DNA of 37,199 bases, taken from assembly GCA_030040155.1 (NCBI GenBank), contig JASHUG010000366.1, positions 1 through 37,199 of the forward strand, read 5' to 3'. This document shows, piece after piece, positions 1 through 7,603 of this stretch (position 1 is the first letter of the stretch; the number at the start of each line of letters is the position of its first letter). The notes under the pieces are model-generated. The model had not been told where the DNA came from. It made no database searches and was given only the letters and a program-made list of their open reading frames with translations. The stretch comes from Streptosporangiaceae bacterium. Its GTDB lineage: Bacteria; Actinomycetota; Actinomycetes; Streptosporangiales; Streptosporangiaceae. A program made the position numbers and the translations under genes.

Positions 1-174
1 GAGGTGCGGCGCGGCGTGCCGAGCCAGGTCACCGCGGACCTGTCCGCCGAGCGGATCGACTTCAGCCGGCCTGAGCTGCGCGAGCGGATGAGCGGCAACC
101 TGTGCCGCTGCGGCGCGCACAACGGCATCGTCGCCGCGATCACCGAGACCTATGGCGCGGAGGCGGGGCGATGA
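1..174 (+). CDS. [2Fe-2S] subunit of a molybdenum hydroxylase (3' end only)
   Basis: Only the last 57 codons are in the window; the 5' end lies outside. The visible protein carries GNLCRCGAHNGI, the second pair of cysteines of the C-terminal helical [2Fe-2S] domain in the xanthine oxidase family. The small subunit passes electrons from the molybdopterin site to FAD. Its TGA (172-174) overlaps the ATG of the FAD subunit (171-173) as ATGA, so the two are translationally coupled in one operon with the large subunit that follows. The subunit order FeS-FAD-Mo matches paoABC (yagTSR) of Escherichia coli. Whether there is a Tat signal, as in PaoA, cannot be seen because the N-terminus is missing. 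Confidence 0.93.
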   Translation, partial: EVRRGVPSQVTADLSAERIDFSRPELRERMSGNLCRCGAHNGIVAAITETYGAEAGR

Positions 175-1151
175 TCCCGTTCACGTACGCGCGGCCCACC
201 AACGCCGAGGACGCGCTGCGCCAGGGCGCTGCGGCCGGTGCCCGGTACCTCGGCGGCGGCACCAACCTGGTCGACCTGATGCGCCAGACGATCGAGCAGC
301 CGGGCCTGCTGATCGACGTCACCGGCCTGCCGGGCGCCATCGAGGAGACGCCCGACGGTGGTCTGCTGATCGGCGCTGCGGCCAGAAACACCGCGGTTGC
401 GGAGCACCGGGCGGTGCGGGCACGCTACCCCATGCTGGCCCGTGCGATCGTAGCCGGAGCCTCGGGGCAGATCCGGAACATGGCGACCGTGGGCGGGAAC
501 TTGCTCCAGCGCACCCGCTGCCTCTACTTCTACGACCACGCCGGATCGCGCTGCAACAAACGGGTGCCCGGCCAGGGCTGTGACGCGATCGAGGGCTTCA
601 ACCGTTCGCACGCGATCCTCGGGACCTCGCCCGCCTGCGTCGCCACGCACCCGTCGGACATGTGCGTGGCGCTGGCCGCGCTCGACGCGGTCGTGCACAT
701 CAGGAGTTCCGGCGGCGGGCGCACGGTCCCGCTCACTGATCTGCACCGGCTTCCGGGCGACCACCCGGAGATCGAGACCGTGCTGGAACCGGGTGAGCTG
801 GTTACCGGCATCGCGCTGCCTGCGCTGCCACTGGCCGCGCGCTCGGCCTACCGCAAGGTGCGCGACCGGGCCAGCTACGCGTTCGCCCTGGTCTCGGTCG
901 CCGCGGCACTCGAGGTGGAGGGTGGCACCGTGCGGGACGTGCGGCTCGCGCTCGGTGGCGTGGCCACCAAGCCGTGGCGGGCGTGGCGGGCCGAGGAGGC
1001 GCTCCGGAGCAGGCCAGCCACCGCGGAGAACTTCCGCGCGGCCGCCGAGGCCGAGTTCGCAGAGGCCAGGCCGCTGCGCGACAACGGGTTCAAAGCCGCT
1101 CTCGCCGTGCGGACCACGACCGCGGTGCTCGAAGAACTCGCGGGAGGCTGA
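171..1151 (+). CDS. FAD-binding subunit of a PaoB-like molybdenum hydroxylase
   Basis: This 326-residue protein belongs to the CoxM/PaoB FAD-binding family. GGGTN at residues 28-32 and ATVGGN near 105-110 are the FAD pyrophosphate-binding loops, and the C-terminal CO-dehydrogenase flavoprotein domain follows. Between them lies an insertion with cysteines at 117, 128, 137 and 156 (RCLYFYD, RCNKR, GQGCDA, SPAC). In PaoB and 4-hydroxybenzoyl-CoA reductase beta, a comparable insertion holds an extra [4Fe-4S] cluster. The ATG at 171 overlaps the upstream stop; a longer in-frame reading from 102 would cover the FeS subunit and is not credible. The expected role is to take electrons from the FeS subunit and pass them to an acceptor. 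The [4Fe-4S] cluster is inferred from the cysteine pattern. Confidence 0.93.
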   Translation: MIPFTYARPTNAEDALRQGAAAGARYLGGGTNLVDLMRQTIEQPGLLIDVTGLPGAIEETPDGGLLIGAAARNTAVAEHRAVRARYPMLARAIVAGASGQIRNMATVGGNLLQRTRCLYFYDHAGSRCNKRVPGQGCDAIEGFNRSHAILGTSPACVATHPSDMCVALAALDAVVHIRSSGGGRTVPLTDLHRLPGDHPEIETVLEPGELVTGIALPALPLAARSAYRKVRDRASYAFALVSVAAALEVEGGTVRDVRLALGGVATKPWRAWRAEEALRSRPATAENFRAAAEAEFAEARPLRDNGFKAALAVRTTTAVLEELAGG

Positions 1152-1153
1152 GC

Positions 1154-3463
1154 GTGACCGCAGATGCCGGCGCCGCCCGGCCGGCGAGAGTCGCTATCGC
1201 CCCCGGGCCCGATGGCTGGGCGGGCGGTGAGCCCGATCCGCTGATCCGGCGTCGTGGCGGACCGCTCGGCGCACCGGTCTCGCGCGTGGACGGGGGACTC
1301 AAGGTGCGGGGCGCAGCTCGTTTCGCGGCCGAGGTGCCTTTGGCGAGCATGGTCTACGCCGCGCTGGCCTTCAGCACGGTCGCCAGGGGACGCATCGTCA
1401 GGCTGGACACGGCCGCTGCCGAGGGCGCGCCCGGCGTCGTGCTGGTGATGACGTACCGGAACGCACCGCGCATGACGGCGGTGCCTGCGTTGCTTTCGCC
1501 CGCGCCAAACGGCGCGATGGGTGACGAGCTGCCGATCATGCAGGACGACAGGATCCACTGGAACGGCCAGCCGATCGCGGTCGTGCTCGGCGAGACCCAG
1601 GAGCAGGCGGGTCACGCCGCGTCGCTGATCGAGGCCAGCTATGAGGCCGAGCCCGCAGTCACCTCGTTCGAGGAGGCCAAACGGCGCGGGGGCGAGCAAG
1701 CGGCGTACGCCGGGCAGCCGCTGTCACTCCAGGCCGGCGACGCCGAAGCGGCGTTGTCCGCCGCGGCGGTCAAGGTGGACGCCGTCTACCGCACTCCCTT
1801 TCAGAACCACAACGCCATCGAGCCGGAAGCCGTGACGCTCGCGTGGGACGGAGACGATTTGACCGTGCACGACAGCACGCGGATGGTGAGCCGCGTCGCC
1901 TGGTCGCTTGCGCAGGCTTTCGGGCTGAAGGAGGAACAGGTCCACGTCTCGTCGCCCTACGTCGGCGGCGCGTTTGGCAGCAAGACGCTGTGGCAGCACA
2001 CGGTCCTGGCGGCTGCGGCCGCGCGGCTGGCCGGCCGCCCGGTCCGGATGGCGCTCTCCCGCGAGGGCGTCTATCGGGTCGTGGGCGGGCGCGCGCGTAC
2101 CGAGCAGCGGGTGGCGATCGGCGCCCAGGCAGACGGGCGGTTCGACGCGCTGATCCACACCGGCGCGATGGCGAAGATCCGGCGCAACTACGTGCCCGAG
2201 CCGTTCATATCGCCGGCCATGTGCCTATACGCGGCCGGTAGCCTGAAGCTGGACGTCCGGGCGGTTTATCTCGACATGCTCGCCAACACGTTCATGCGGG
2301 CGCCGGGTGAGTCGGTCGGCAGCTTCGCGCTGGAGTCCGCGATCGACGAGCTCGCCGAGCGGATCGGCATGGACCCGGTCGAGCTGCGGCTCCGCAACGA
2401 GCCAGCCGCCGATCCCGGATCCGGCAAGCCGTTCTCCTCGCGTCACCTGGCCGAGGCCTACCGGGCCGGGGCCGAGCGGTTCGGCTGGGCCAGCCGTGAT
2501 CCGCGGCCGGGCGGGCGCCGCGACGGCGAGTGGCTGACCGGCATCGGCTGCGCCACCGCGACCTATCCCCATTTGCGGTTCCCTGGCGGCGCCGCGCGGC
2601 TCACCCTCAGTAAGGACGGGCAGGCCAGGGTGGAGGTCGCGGCTCACGAGATGGGAATGGGCACCGCTACCGCCCAGGCCCAGGTCACCGCCGAGCGGCT
2701 GGGCCTGCCGTTGGAACAAGTGTCCGTCGCCTACGGCGAGTCGTCCTTCCCCGGCGTATTCGTAGCCGGCGCGTCCCAGCAGACCGCGCAGATCGGCGCC
2801 GCTGTCGTCGCGGCGCACCGCGCGCTGGTAGCCGAGCTGCTCAGGCTGTGCGGCGGCGACTCGCCGCTGGCCGGCCTCGGCGTGGACCAGGTGGGTGCGC
2901 GGGGCGGCGGGCTGTGCAGCCTCGCCGATCCCCGACGGTGGCTGAGCTACGCCTCGATCCTCGACGGCGGCGACCGCGACGAGATCAGCGCCGAAGCCAG
3001 CGCGCCACCCCCGGCGGAGGCGGAACACTGGTCGATGCACTCGTTCGGAGCGGACTTCTGCGAGGTGCGTGTCAGCGCGGTCACCGGCGAAACCAGGGTC
3101 AGCCGGTTCCTCGGCTCATTCGACTGCGGGCGCGTCATCAACGCCAAGACGGCGGCGAGCCAGTTGCGCGGCGGAATCATCATGGGCCTGGGACTCGCGC
3201 TCATGGAGGAGACCTTGATCGACGAGCGCAGCGGGCGGATCGTGAACCCGAGCCTCGCCGAATACCATGTGCCCGCGCACGCGGATGTGCCCGAGATCGA
3301 CGTGATGTGGACCGACATCCCCGACCCGCACGCGCCGATGGGCGCCCACGGCATCGGGGAGATCGGCATCACCGGCGTCGCCGCGGCGGTCGCGAACGCG
3401 ATCTACAACGCGACCGGCACGCGCGTGCGCGACCTGCCCATTACCCCAGACAAGCTGCTGTAG
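1154..3463 (+). CDS. Molybdopterin-binding catalytic subunit, xanthine dehydrogenase/aldehyde oxidoreductase family
   Basis: This 769-residue large subunit is the catalytic component. The GTG at 1154 lies two bases after the previous stop and has GGGAGG about 7 bases upstream; the open frame extends further back, but only inside the FAD gene. The aldehyde oxidase hammerhead domain covers roughly residues 35-140. YVGGAFGSK (269-277) and RAPGESVGSFALESAIDELA are molybdopterin-binding motifs, and HGIGEIGITG near the C-terminus supplies the expected catalytic glutamate (Glu736). The GxGEIG form resembles PaoC-type aldehyde oxidoreductases more than classical xanthine dehydrogenases. The substrate cannot be read from sequence; an aromatic or aliphatic aldehyde is the family-based guess. 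Maturation would need an XdhC-type sulfurase chaperone, and a candidate lies at 16839. Confidence 0.93.
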   Translation: MTADAGAARPARVAIAPGPDGWAGGEPDPLIRRRGGPLGAPVSRVDGGLKVRGAARFAAEVPLASMVYAALAFSTVARGRIVRLDTAAAEGAPGVVLVMTYRNAPRMTAVPALLSPAPNGAMGDELPIMQDDRIHWNGQPIAVVLGETQEQAGHAASLIEASYEAEPAVTSFEEAKRRGGEQAAYAGQPLSLQAGDAEAALSAAAVKVDAVYRTPFQNHNAIEPEAVTLAWDGDDLTVHDSTRMVSRVAWSLAQAFGLKEEQVHVSSPYVGGAFGSKTLWQHTVLAAAAARLAGRPVRMALSREGVYRVVGGRARTEQRVAIGAQADGRFDALIHTGAMAKIRRNYVPEPFISPAMCLYAAGSLKLDVRAVYLDMLANTFMRAPGESVGSFALESAIDELAERIGMDPVELRLRNEPAADPGSGKPFSSRHLAEAYRAGAERFGWASRDPRPGGRRDGEWLTGIGCATATYPHLRFPGGAARLTLSKDGQARVEVAAHEMGMGTATAQAQVTAERLGLPLEQVSVAYGESSFPGVFVAGASQQTAQIGAAVVAAHRALVAELLRLCGGDSPLAGLGVDQVGARGGGLCSLADPRRWLSYASILDGGDRDEISAEASAPPPAEAEHWSMHSFGADFCEVRVSAVTGETRVSRFLGSFDCGRVINAKTAASQLRGGIIMGLGLALMEETLIDERSGRIVNPSLAEYHVPAHADVPEIDVMWTDIPDPHAPMGAHGIGEIGITGVAAAVANAIYNATGTRVRDLPITPDKLL

Positions 3464-3558
3464 TACCCCGCGCGAGACCCTGGGCTGGCCCCATGTCCCG
3501 ACCATCGCGGCGCAGGTAGCTCAGCGGGACGTCAGATAGGTCGGCGGTCCCTTGAGGT

Positions 3559-4305
3559 TCAGGACGGCGCGTGCGGGTGCGTTGCGTCCCAGAGATCCTG
3601 TTGGGCCGGATAGATCACCGATAGGTCGTTCGGAAGCGCTGCCTTGATGAAGCGGGTGCGTTCGTCGGTGAGGACCTCTTCCCGGCCGGCTTCGATGGCA
3701 TCGAGCGTCTGGTCGACGACGCTCTGAGGGCTGACCTTTGGCAGGTCAACGTTCCGGGCCATGGGGGTATCGATGAAGCTGGCAAATACACCGACCACCA
3801 GCGTGGCTTGCTGGCGAAGCTCGATTCTGGCCGCGTTGGTGAGTGCCCATTCGGCTGACTTGGAGGCCCCGTATGAGCTGTTGAGCGGCATCGCAAACCA
3901 GGACACAACGGAGAGGATGTTGACCAGGCTGCCGCCGCCGTTGGCGCCGAGAACAGGAGCGAATGCGCGGCACATTGCGAGCGTCCCGAAGTAGTTGGTG
4001 CGCATCTCATCTTCAGCCGCTTCCGTGTCAGGGGCCGACAGGAGCGGAGTGAAGTGCATGATGCCAGCGTTATTGATCAGCAGGTCCACGTCCGAGCATC
4101 GCTTCGCGGCCGCAGCGACCTGGGCCGGATCTGTGATGTCGAGCCGAACGGCGGTCACGCCTGATGTGGTGATCTGACTCGGGTCGCGGGCAGCCCCATA
4201 CACCGTGGCGGCGCCGCGGGCGACCAGGGTCTCGCTGAACACCTGCCCTAGGCCGCGGCCTGCGCCCGTGACGAGTGCTCTGGCGCCGCGGATCGTGGCC
4301 CTCAT
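3559..4305 (-). CDS. SDR family NAD(P)-dependent oxidoreductase
   Basis: A 248-residue classical short-chain dehydrogenase. The Rossmann motif TGAGRGLG is near residues 14-21, NNAG is near 87-90, and the catalytic Tyr and Lys are in YGASKSA. The length is normal for the family. The ATG is preceded by GAGGGG six bases away (GAGGGGACCACC then ATG), which fixes the start. It oxidises or reduces a small alcohol or ketone in the cytoplasm; the substrate is unknown. It converges on the molybdenum hydroxylase operon, so the two are not co-transcribed. The next gene upstream is divergent, making this a single-gene unit driven from the 4306-4762 region. Confidence 0.93.
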   Translation of the reverse strand: MRATIRGARALVTGAGRGLGQVFSETLVARGAATVYGAARDPSQITTSGVTAVRLDITDPAQVAAAAKRCSDVDLLINNAGIMHFTPLLSAPDTEAAEDEMRTNYFGTLAMCRAFAPVLGANGGGSLVNILSVVSWFAMPLNSSYGASKSAEWALTNAARIELRQQATLVVGVFASFIDTPMARNVDLPKVSPQSVVDQTLDAIEAGREEVLTDERTRFIKAALPNDLSVIYPAQQDLWDATHPHAPS

Positions 4306-4641
4306 GGTGGTCCCCTCGTTCGGTCGTCCCCCGTTTCCCTAATATGCGCCGGCGCGACTGAACGGTCGCTAGTGGGGCTGCTGAGGAACTTGGGGCAGCA
4401 GGTTGACGGCGCCAGCGGTGTCGAAAACCCGGCACCGGCGATCGCGCCGGCGATCGCTAGCGCAGGCCGTGTCGCCAGTCGTCTGGCCGGACCGTGACAA
4501 CCCACGTCCGCGGATCAGGCGCACCCCGTCGCCCGGCACGACGCACGACGCACGACGGCCGCGAGCCTGACGCGCAGGCAGGTACGCCTGGCGCCACCGA
4601 GCACCGCGCCGCAATGTTCCTGTCCTAAATGCGGCGAACTC

Positions 4642-4670
4642 TTGACAACCTCTGGCCTAGCCGTGACAAA
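4642..4670 (+). promoter_or_regulatory. Candidate promoter of the GH18-like gene
   Basis: A perfect -35 hexamer TTGACA (4642-4647) is followed after 17 bases by GACAAA (4665-4670), a poor -10. It lies about 90 bases upstream of the ATG at 4763 and just upstream of a palindrome that would cover the start of the transcript. The -35 is seen directly; the -10 assignment is weak. Confidence 0.4.
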
Positions 4671-4687
4671 GTAACCGCGTCAAGGCG

Positions 4688-4704
4688 TTAGGAAACTTTC
4701 CTAA
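4688..4704. promoter_or_regulatory. Perfect 17-bp palindrome, candidate operator
   Basis: TTAGGAAA-C-TTTCCTAA is a perfect 8-1-8 palindrome, 58 bases upstream of the GH18-like start codon and just downstream of the TTGACA box. From memory, similar TTAGGAAA/TTTCCTAA palindromes precede secreted chitosanase and other glycan-hydrolase genes in Streptomyces and bind ROK-family repressors such as CsnR. The palindrome is seen directly; the repressor is an inference. Confidence 0.6.
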
Positions 4705-4762
4705 TTAGTAGGAAGCACCGGACAACCACGCCCCGCCTCGGCGGCCGCGGAGAGGGAGTCGC

Positions 4763-7507
4763 ATGCTTCGGATGCGTTTGCTAGCAGGCCTAGGGGCGCT
4801 CGCCTGTGCGGCTGGAATGACATTTGCGATCGGCGGGCAGGCCGCGGCCTCCGTGCACGAAACTGTCCCAGCCAGAGCGGCCGCTGCCCATGGGGCGATG
4901 ACCGCGCGCCGAACCGCCTCGGGTGCTGGCGATGGCGCGTCGTCGGCCGCGGTGGCTGCAGTGCGGGCCAAGGTGCTGCCGCCGCATGTCTTCGCGCCTT
5001 ACTACTCAAACGGCTCGGACACGCTGGCCGCAACGTCGAAGGCGTCTGGTGCGAAGTACCTGACACTCGCCTTCCTGCAGACTGCCAAGCCTGGTTCCTG
5101 CACCGTGGATTGGAACGGCGATCCGCAGACACCAGTTGGCAAGACCTACGCGGCGGGTATTGCGGCCGTGCAGAAGGCCGGCGGCAATGTGGTCCCCTCG
5201 TTCGGCGGTGCCTACGCCGACGCCGTCGATGAGGAGATCGCTGACAGCTGCCACAGCGTCAGCAAGATCGCTGCCCAGTACGAGAAGGTGATCACGACTT
5301 ACCACGTGACCCGCCTTGATCTGGACACCGAGGAAGACTCGCTCAACAACTACGCCGGCATCAACCGGCGGAACGAGGCCATCGCGATGGTCGAGCGGTG
5401 GGCCGCCCGGACGCACCGCGTCGTTCAGTTTGTGTACACGATCCCGACCAACACCACCGGCATCGACCAGGGCGGGTCGGTCGTGCTGGCAAACGCTGTC
5501 GCGAACCACGCCAAGATCGCCATCGTCGACATCATGACGTTCGACTACTACGACAACCTGCCGCACGAGATGGCCGACAACACCGAGGACGCCGCGCAGC
5601 AGCTGTTCGACCGGCTGCATGAGCTGTATCCGGCCAAGTCGGCCAGCCAGCTGTGGGGGATGATCGGCATCTGCGAGGACCTGGGCGTCGACGACTACGG
5701 CCCGGCCGAAACTCTCACCGTGGCCGACGCGCATACGGTCGAGCGCTGGGCGGCGGCCCGTGGTCTGGCCGAGCTCTCCTTCTGGAACATCCAGGATGAC
5801 AACACCGCGGGCAGCCACGTGAAGCAGGCGCCGTACGCGTACGCGCATGCGTTCGAGCCGTTCACCAGCTCGGCGCCGGTACGGGGCGGCTCGGTTGCGC
5901 CGGGCGCCGGACCGAGCCTCGGTCCGGACCACCAGAGCGGTAACTTCCGATCGGTCTCCTGTCCGACCGCGTCGTTCTGCATGGCGGTGGACGAGTCGGG
6001 GAACAACGCGCTGCGCTGGAACGGGACCTCGTGGTCGCGGCCGGTCACGATCGACCCCGGCGGCTTCACGGTCGAGCTGACCAGCATCTCGTGCCCGTCC
6101 GACCAGTTCTGCGTGGCCGTGGATACCCTGGGCCGCGCGCTCATGTGGAATGGCCGGTCGTGGTCCGGGCCGAGAGCGATCGACCCGCGTGGCGCGGGAA
6201 TGGAGTCCGTGTCGTGCCCGAGTGCGTCGTTCTGCATCGCGGTCGACGGCAACGGCAACGCGCTCACCTGGAACGGCAGCTCCTGGACCCGCCCGGTCCG
6301 CATCGACGACACGGGTACCAACATCGGGTCCGTGTCCTGTGCGTCAGCGACCTTCTGCGCGGCCGGCGACTGGGGCGGCTACGTCCTGACCTTCAACGGC
6401 AAGAAGTGGTCCAAGCCGCAGCTCGTCGACCCGACGAACACGGCCGAGACCACCGGCGGCGGCATCGGCTCGATGGCCTGCCCAACGAGCTCGTTCTGCG
6501 TGGGTCTCGACTGGGAGGGCGGGTCGGTGACCTACAACGGTCACGCGTGGAAGCGCGACACGACCTTCGACCCTGACGGCGCCGAGGGCCTGATGGAAGT
6601 CTCCTGCACGTCCGCATCGTTCTGCATGGCGGTCGACGGCGGGAACGACTTGATCTGGAATGGCAGCGCGTGGACGAGCCCGAACTCCATCGACGTGACC
6701 GGGGACGGCATTGAGGACGTGTCCTGCGGGTCGATGACCTCGTGCATGGTGGTCGACTGGGACGGTAACGCGCTGCACTGGAACGGGACTTCCTGGCCGG
6801 CGACGGCTGTCTCCTGTCCCGACACGACGACCAATAGCGCTGGCGACTGCACGACGACGGGCAGCTACGCCGATGCGCGCACTGGCGTGCTCGACTCCGT
6901 GTCCTGCCCGACCGTGTCCTTCTGCGCGGCGGTGGACGGCAACGGCAATGCCCTCACGACTAACGGCGCTGTCGGCCGCCGTGATCCGCGGTGGGGCCGG
7001 CCGGTAACCATCGACCCCATCGCCGGGATCCTGCGCTCGGTTTCGTGCCCGACGGCGTCGTTCTGCATGGCGGTCGACGCGAATGGATATGCGCTGCAGT
7101 GGAACGGCGAGTCATGGTCGCAGCCGACGTGGTCGGCAGCTAGTCCGGAAGACCGGCTTGGTGGTGCGCTGGCGAGCGTCTCTTGCTCCTCGGCCGCGTT
7201 CTGCGTTGCGGTGGACGGCAACGGGCGGGAGCTGACCTGGAACGGCGCGTCGTGGTCGGCGCCGCGTGCGGTGGATCCGCATGGCGGCGGGCTGACCGGG
7301 GTGTCGTGTTCGTCGGCGTCATTCTGCGCGGCGGTGGATGCGGATGGCCGGGCGCTGACGTGGGATGGCGCGTCGTGGTCGGCGCCGCGTGCGGTGGATC
7401 CGCGCGGTGGCGGGCTGACCGCGGTGTCGTGCGGGAGTCGCGGCTACTGCGTCGCGACCGACTATGACGGCCAGACGGTTTCGGTCCGCGGTCTGGCCTC
7501 GCGCTGA
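4763..7507 (+). CDS. Secreted GH18-like protein with 12 C-terminal CX5C propeller-like repeats
   Basis: This is a 914-residue exported protein. A signal peptide covers about residues 1-30 (positive start, hydrophobic core, AAA near the cut). Residues about 75-365 resemble a GH18 chitinase-type barrel: FAPYYSNG at the start, VVPSFGG, DLDTE at 186-190 giving the catalytic DxDxE, and SFWNIQDDN near the end. The outermost Asp of the usual DxxDxDxE is replaced (TRLDLDTE), so full activity is uncertain. From residue about 395 to the end run 12 repeats of about 41 residues with the pattern SVSCxxxxFCxAVDxxGxxxxWNGxxW. GGGAG ends 4 bases before the ATG; an in-frame ATG at 4772 is an alternative. A strong hairpin follows the stop. 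The probable role is binding and perhaps cutting chitin-like or peptidoglycan-like glycans outside the cell. Confidence 0.85.
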   Translation: MLRMRLLAGLGALACAAGMTFAIGGQAAASVHETVPARAAAAHGAMTARRTASGAGDGASSAAVAAVRAKVLPPHVFAPYYSNGSDTLAATSKASGAKYLTLAFLQTAKPGSCTVDWNGDPQTPVGKTYAAGIAAVQKAGGNVVPSFGGAYADAVDEEIADSCHSVSKIAAQYEKVITTYHVTRLDLDTEEDSLNNYAGINRRNEAIAMVERWAARTHRVVQFVYTIPTNTTGIDQGGSVVLANAVANHAKIAIVDIMTFDYYDNLPHEMADNTEDAAQQLFDRLHELYPAKSASQLWGMIGICEDLGVDDYGPAETLTVADAHTVERWAAARGLAELSFWNIQDDNTAGSHVKQAPYAYAHAFEPFTSSAPVRGGSVAPGAGPSLGPDHQSGNFRSVSCPTASFCMAVDESGNNALRWNGTSWSRPVTIDPGGFTVELTSISCPSDQFCVAVDTLGRALMWNGRSWSGPRAIDPRGAGMESVSCPSASFCIAVDGNGNALTWNGSSWTRPVRIDDTGTNIGSVSCASATFCAAGDWGGYVLTFNGKKWSKPQLVDPTNTAETTGGGIGSMACPTSSFCVGLDWEGGSVTYNGHAWKRDTTFDPDGAEGLMEVSCTSASFCMAVDGGNDLIWNGSAWTSPNSIDVTGDGIEDVSCGSMTSCMVVDWDGNALHWNGTSWPATAVSCPDTTTNSAGDCTTTGSYADARTGVLDSVSCPTVSFCAAVDGNGNALTTNGAVGRRDPRWGRPVTIDPIAGILRSVSCPTASFCMAVDANGYALQWNGESWSQPTWSAASPEDRLGGALASVSCSSAAFCVAVDGNGRELTWNGASWSAPRAVDPHGGGLTGVSCSSASFCAAVDADGRALTWDGASWSAPRAVDPRGGGLTAVSCGSRGYCVATDYDGQTVSVRGLASR
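5945..7504 (+). repeat. Twelve tandem about 41-codon repeats with paired cysteines
   Basis: The encoded unit is SVSC-x5-C-x-AVD-x-x-G-x-A-L-x-WNG-x-SW, then a variable PxxIDPxG linker. Ten units have the CX5C pair in full form; unit 7 (SCGSMTSC) keeps it with a long insertion after it, and unit 12 is truncated before a WNG. The last full units are nearly identical at DNA level: 37 bases at 7244-7280 recur at 7367-7403, an offset of 123 bases or 41 codons, which points to recent duplication. Confidence 0.9.
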
Positions 7508-7529
7508 CGGTCCGCTCTGCTGTAGCGAA

Positions 7530-7558
7530 GAAGGCGCCCTCGGGCCGGGGGCGCCTTC
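7530..7558. terminator. Hairpin terminator between convergent genes
   Basis: A 10-bp perfect stem, GAAGGCGCCC (7530-7539) paired with GGGCGCCTTC (7549-7558), encloses a 9-base loop. It begins 23 bases after the GH18-like stop and lies before the 3' end of the convergent pirin gene. No U-tract follows on either strand, as is common in high-GC actinomycetes. It probably works in both directions. Confidence 0.75.
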
Positions 7559-7603
7559 TCCGGATGGTCCTGCTGGTCGGCCGCTGAGCCGGCGCGGCCG
7601 GGT

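Larger units (their letters stand above)
4306..4762. other. Divergent intergenic region between the SDR and GH18-like genes
   Basis: This 457-base stretch holds no convincing gene; the short open frames here lack ribosome sites and family resemblance. Towards the SDR gene there is an AT-containing patch (about 4340-4346) and a GCGAC-N6-GTCGC inverted repeat near 4350-4370. GGCGATCGC occurs twice around 4437-4457. A 7-base unit, GCACGAC, is repeated three times in tandem at 4536-4556. The right end carries a TTGACA box and a perfect palindrome, listed separately, which probably control the secreted protein gene. Confidence 0.6.

Noticed and set aside
2225-3040. A long minus-strand frame inside the Mo-subunit gene
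   Set aside because: The plus strand encodes conserved molybdopterin motifs over the same bases; the minus-strand product is Arg/Gly/Ala-rich with no motif.
4302-4614. Two short minus-strand frames in the SDR/GH18 gap
   Set aside because: No ribosome site, no recognisable motif, and they overlap the probable promoter region.
5006-5932. A 308-codon minus-strand frame under the GH18-like domain
   Set aside because: Antisense to a clear secreted protein with signal peptide and catalytic motif; no ribosome site or similarity.
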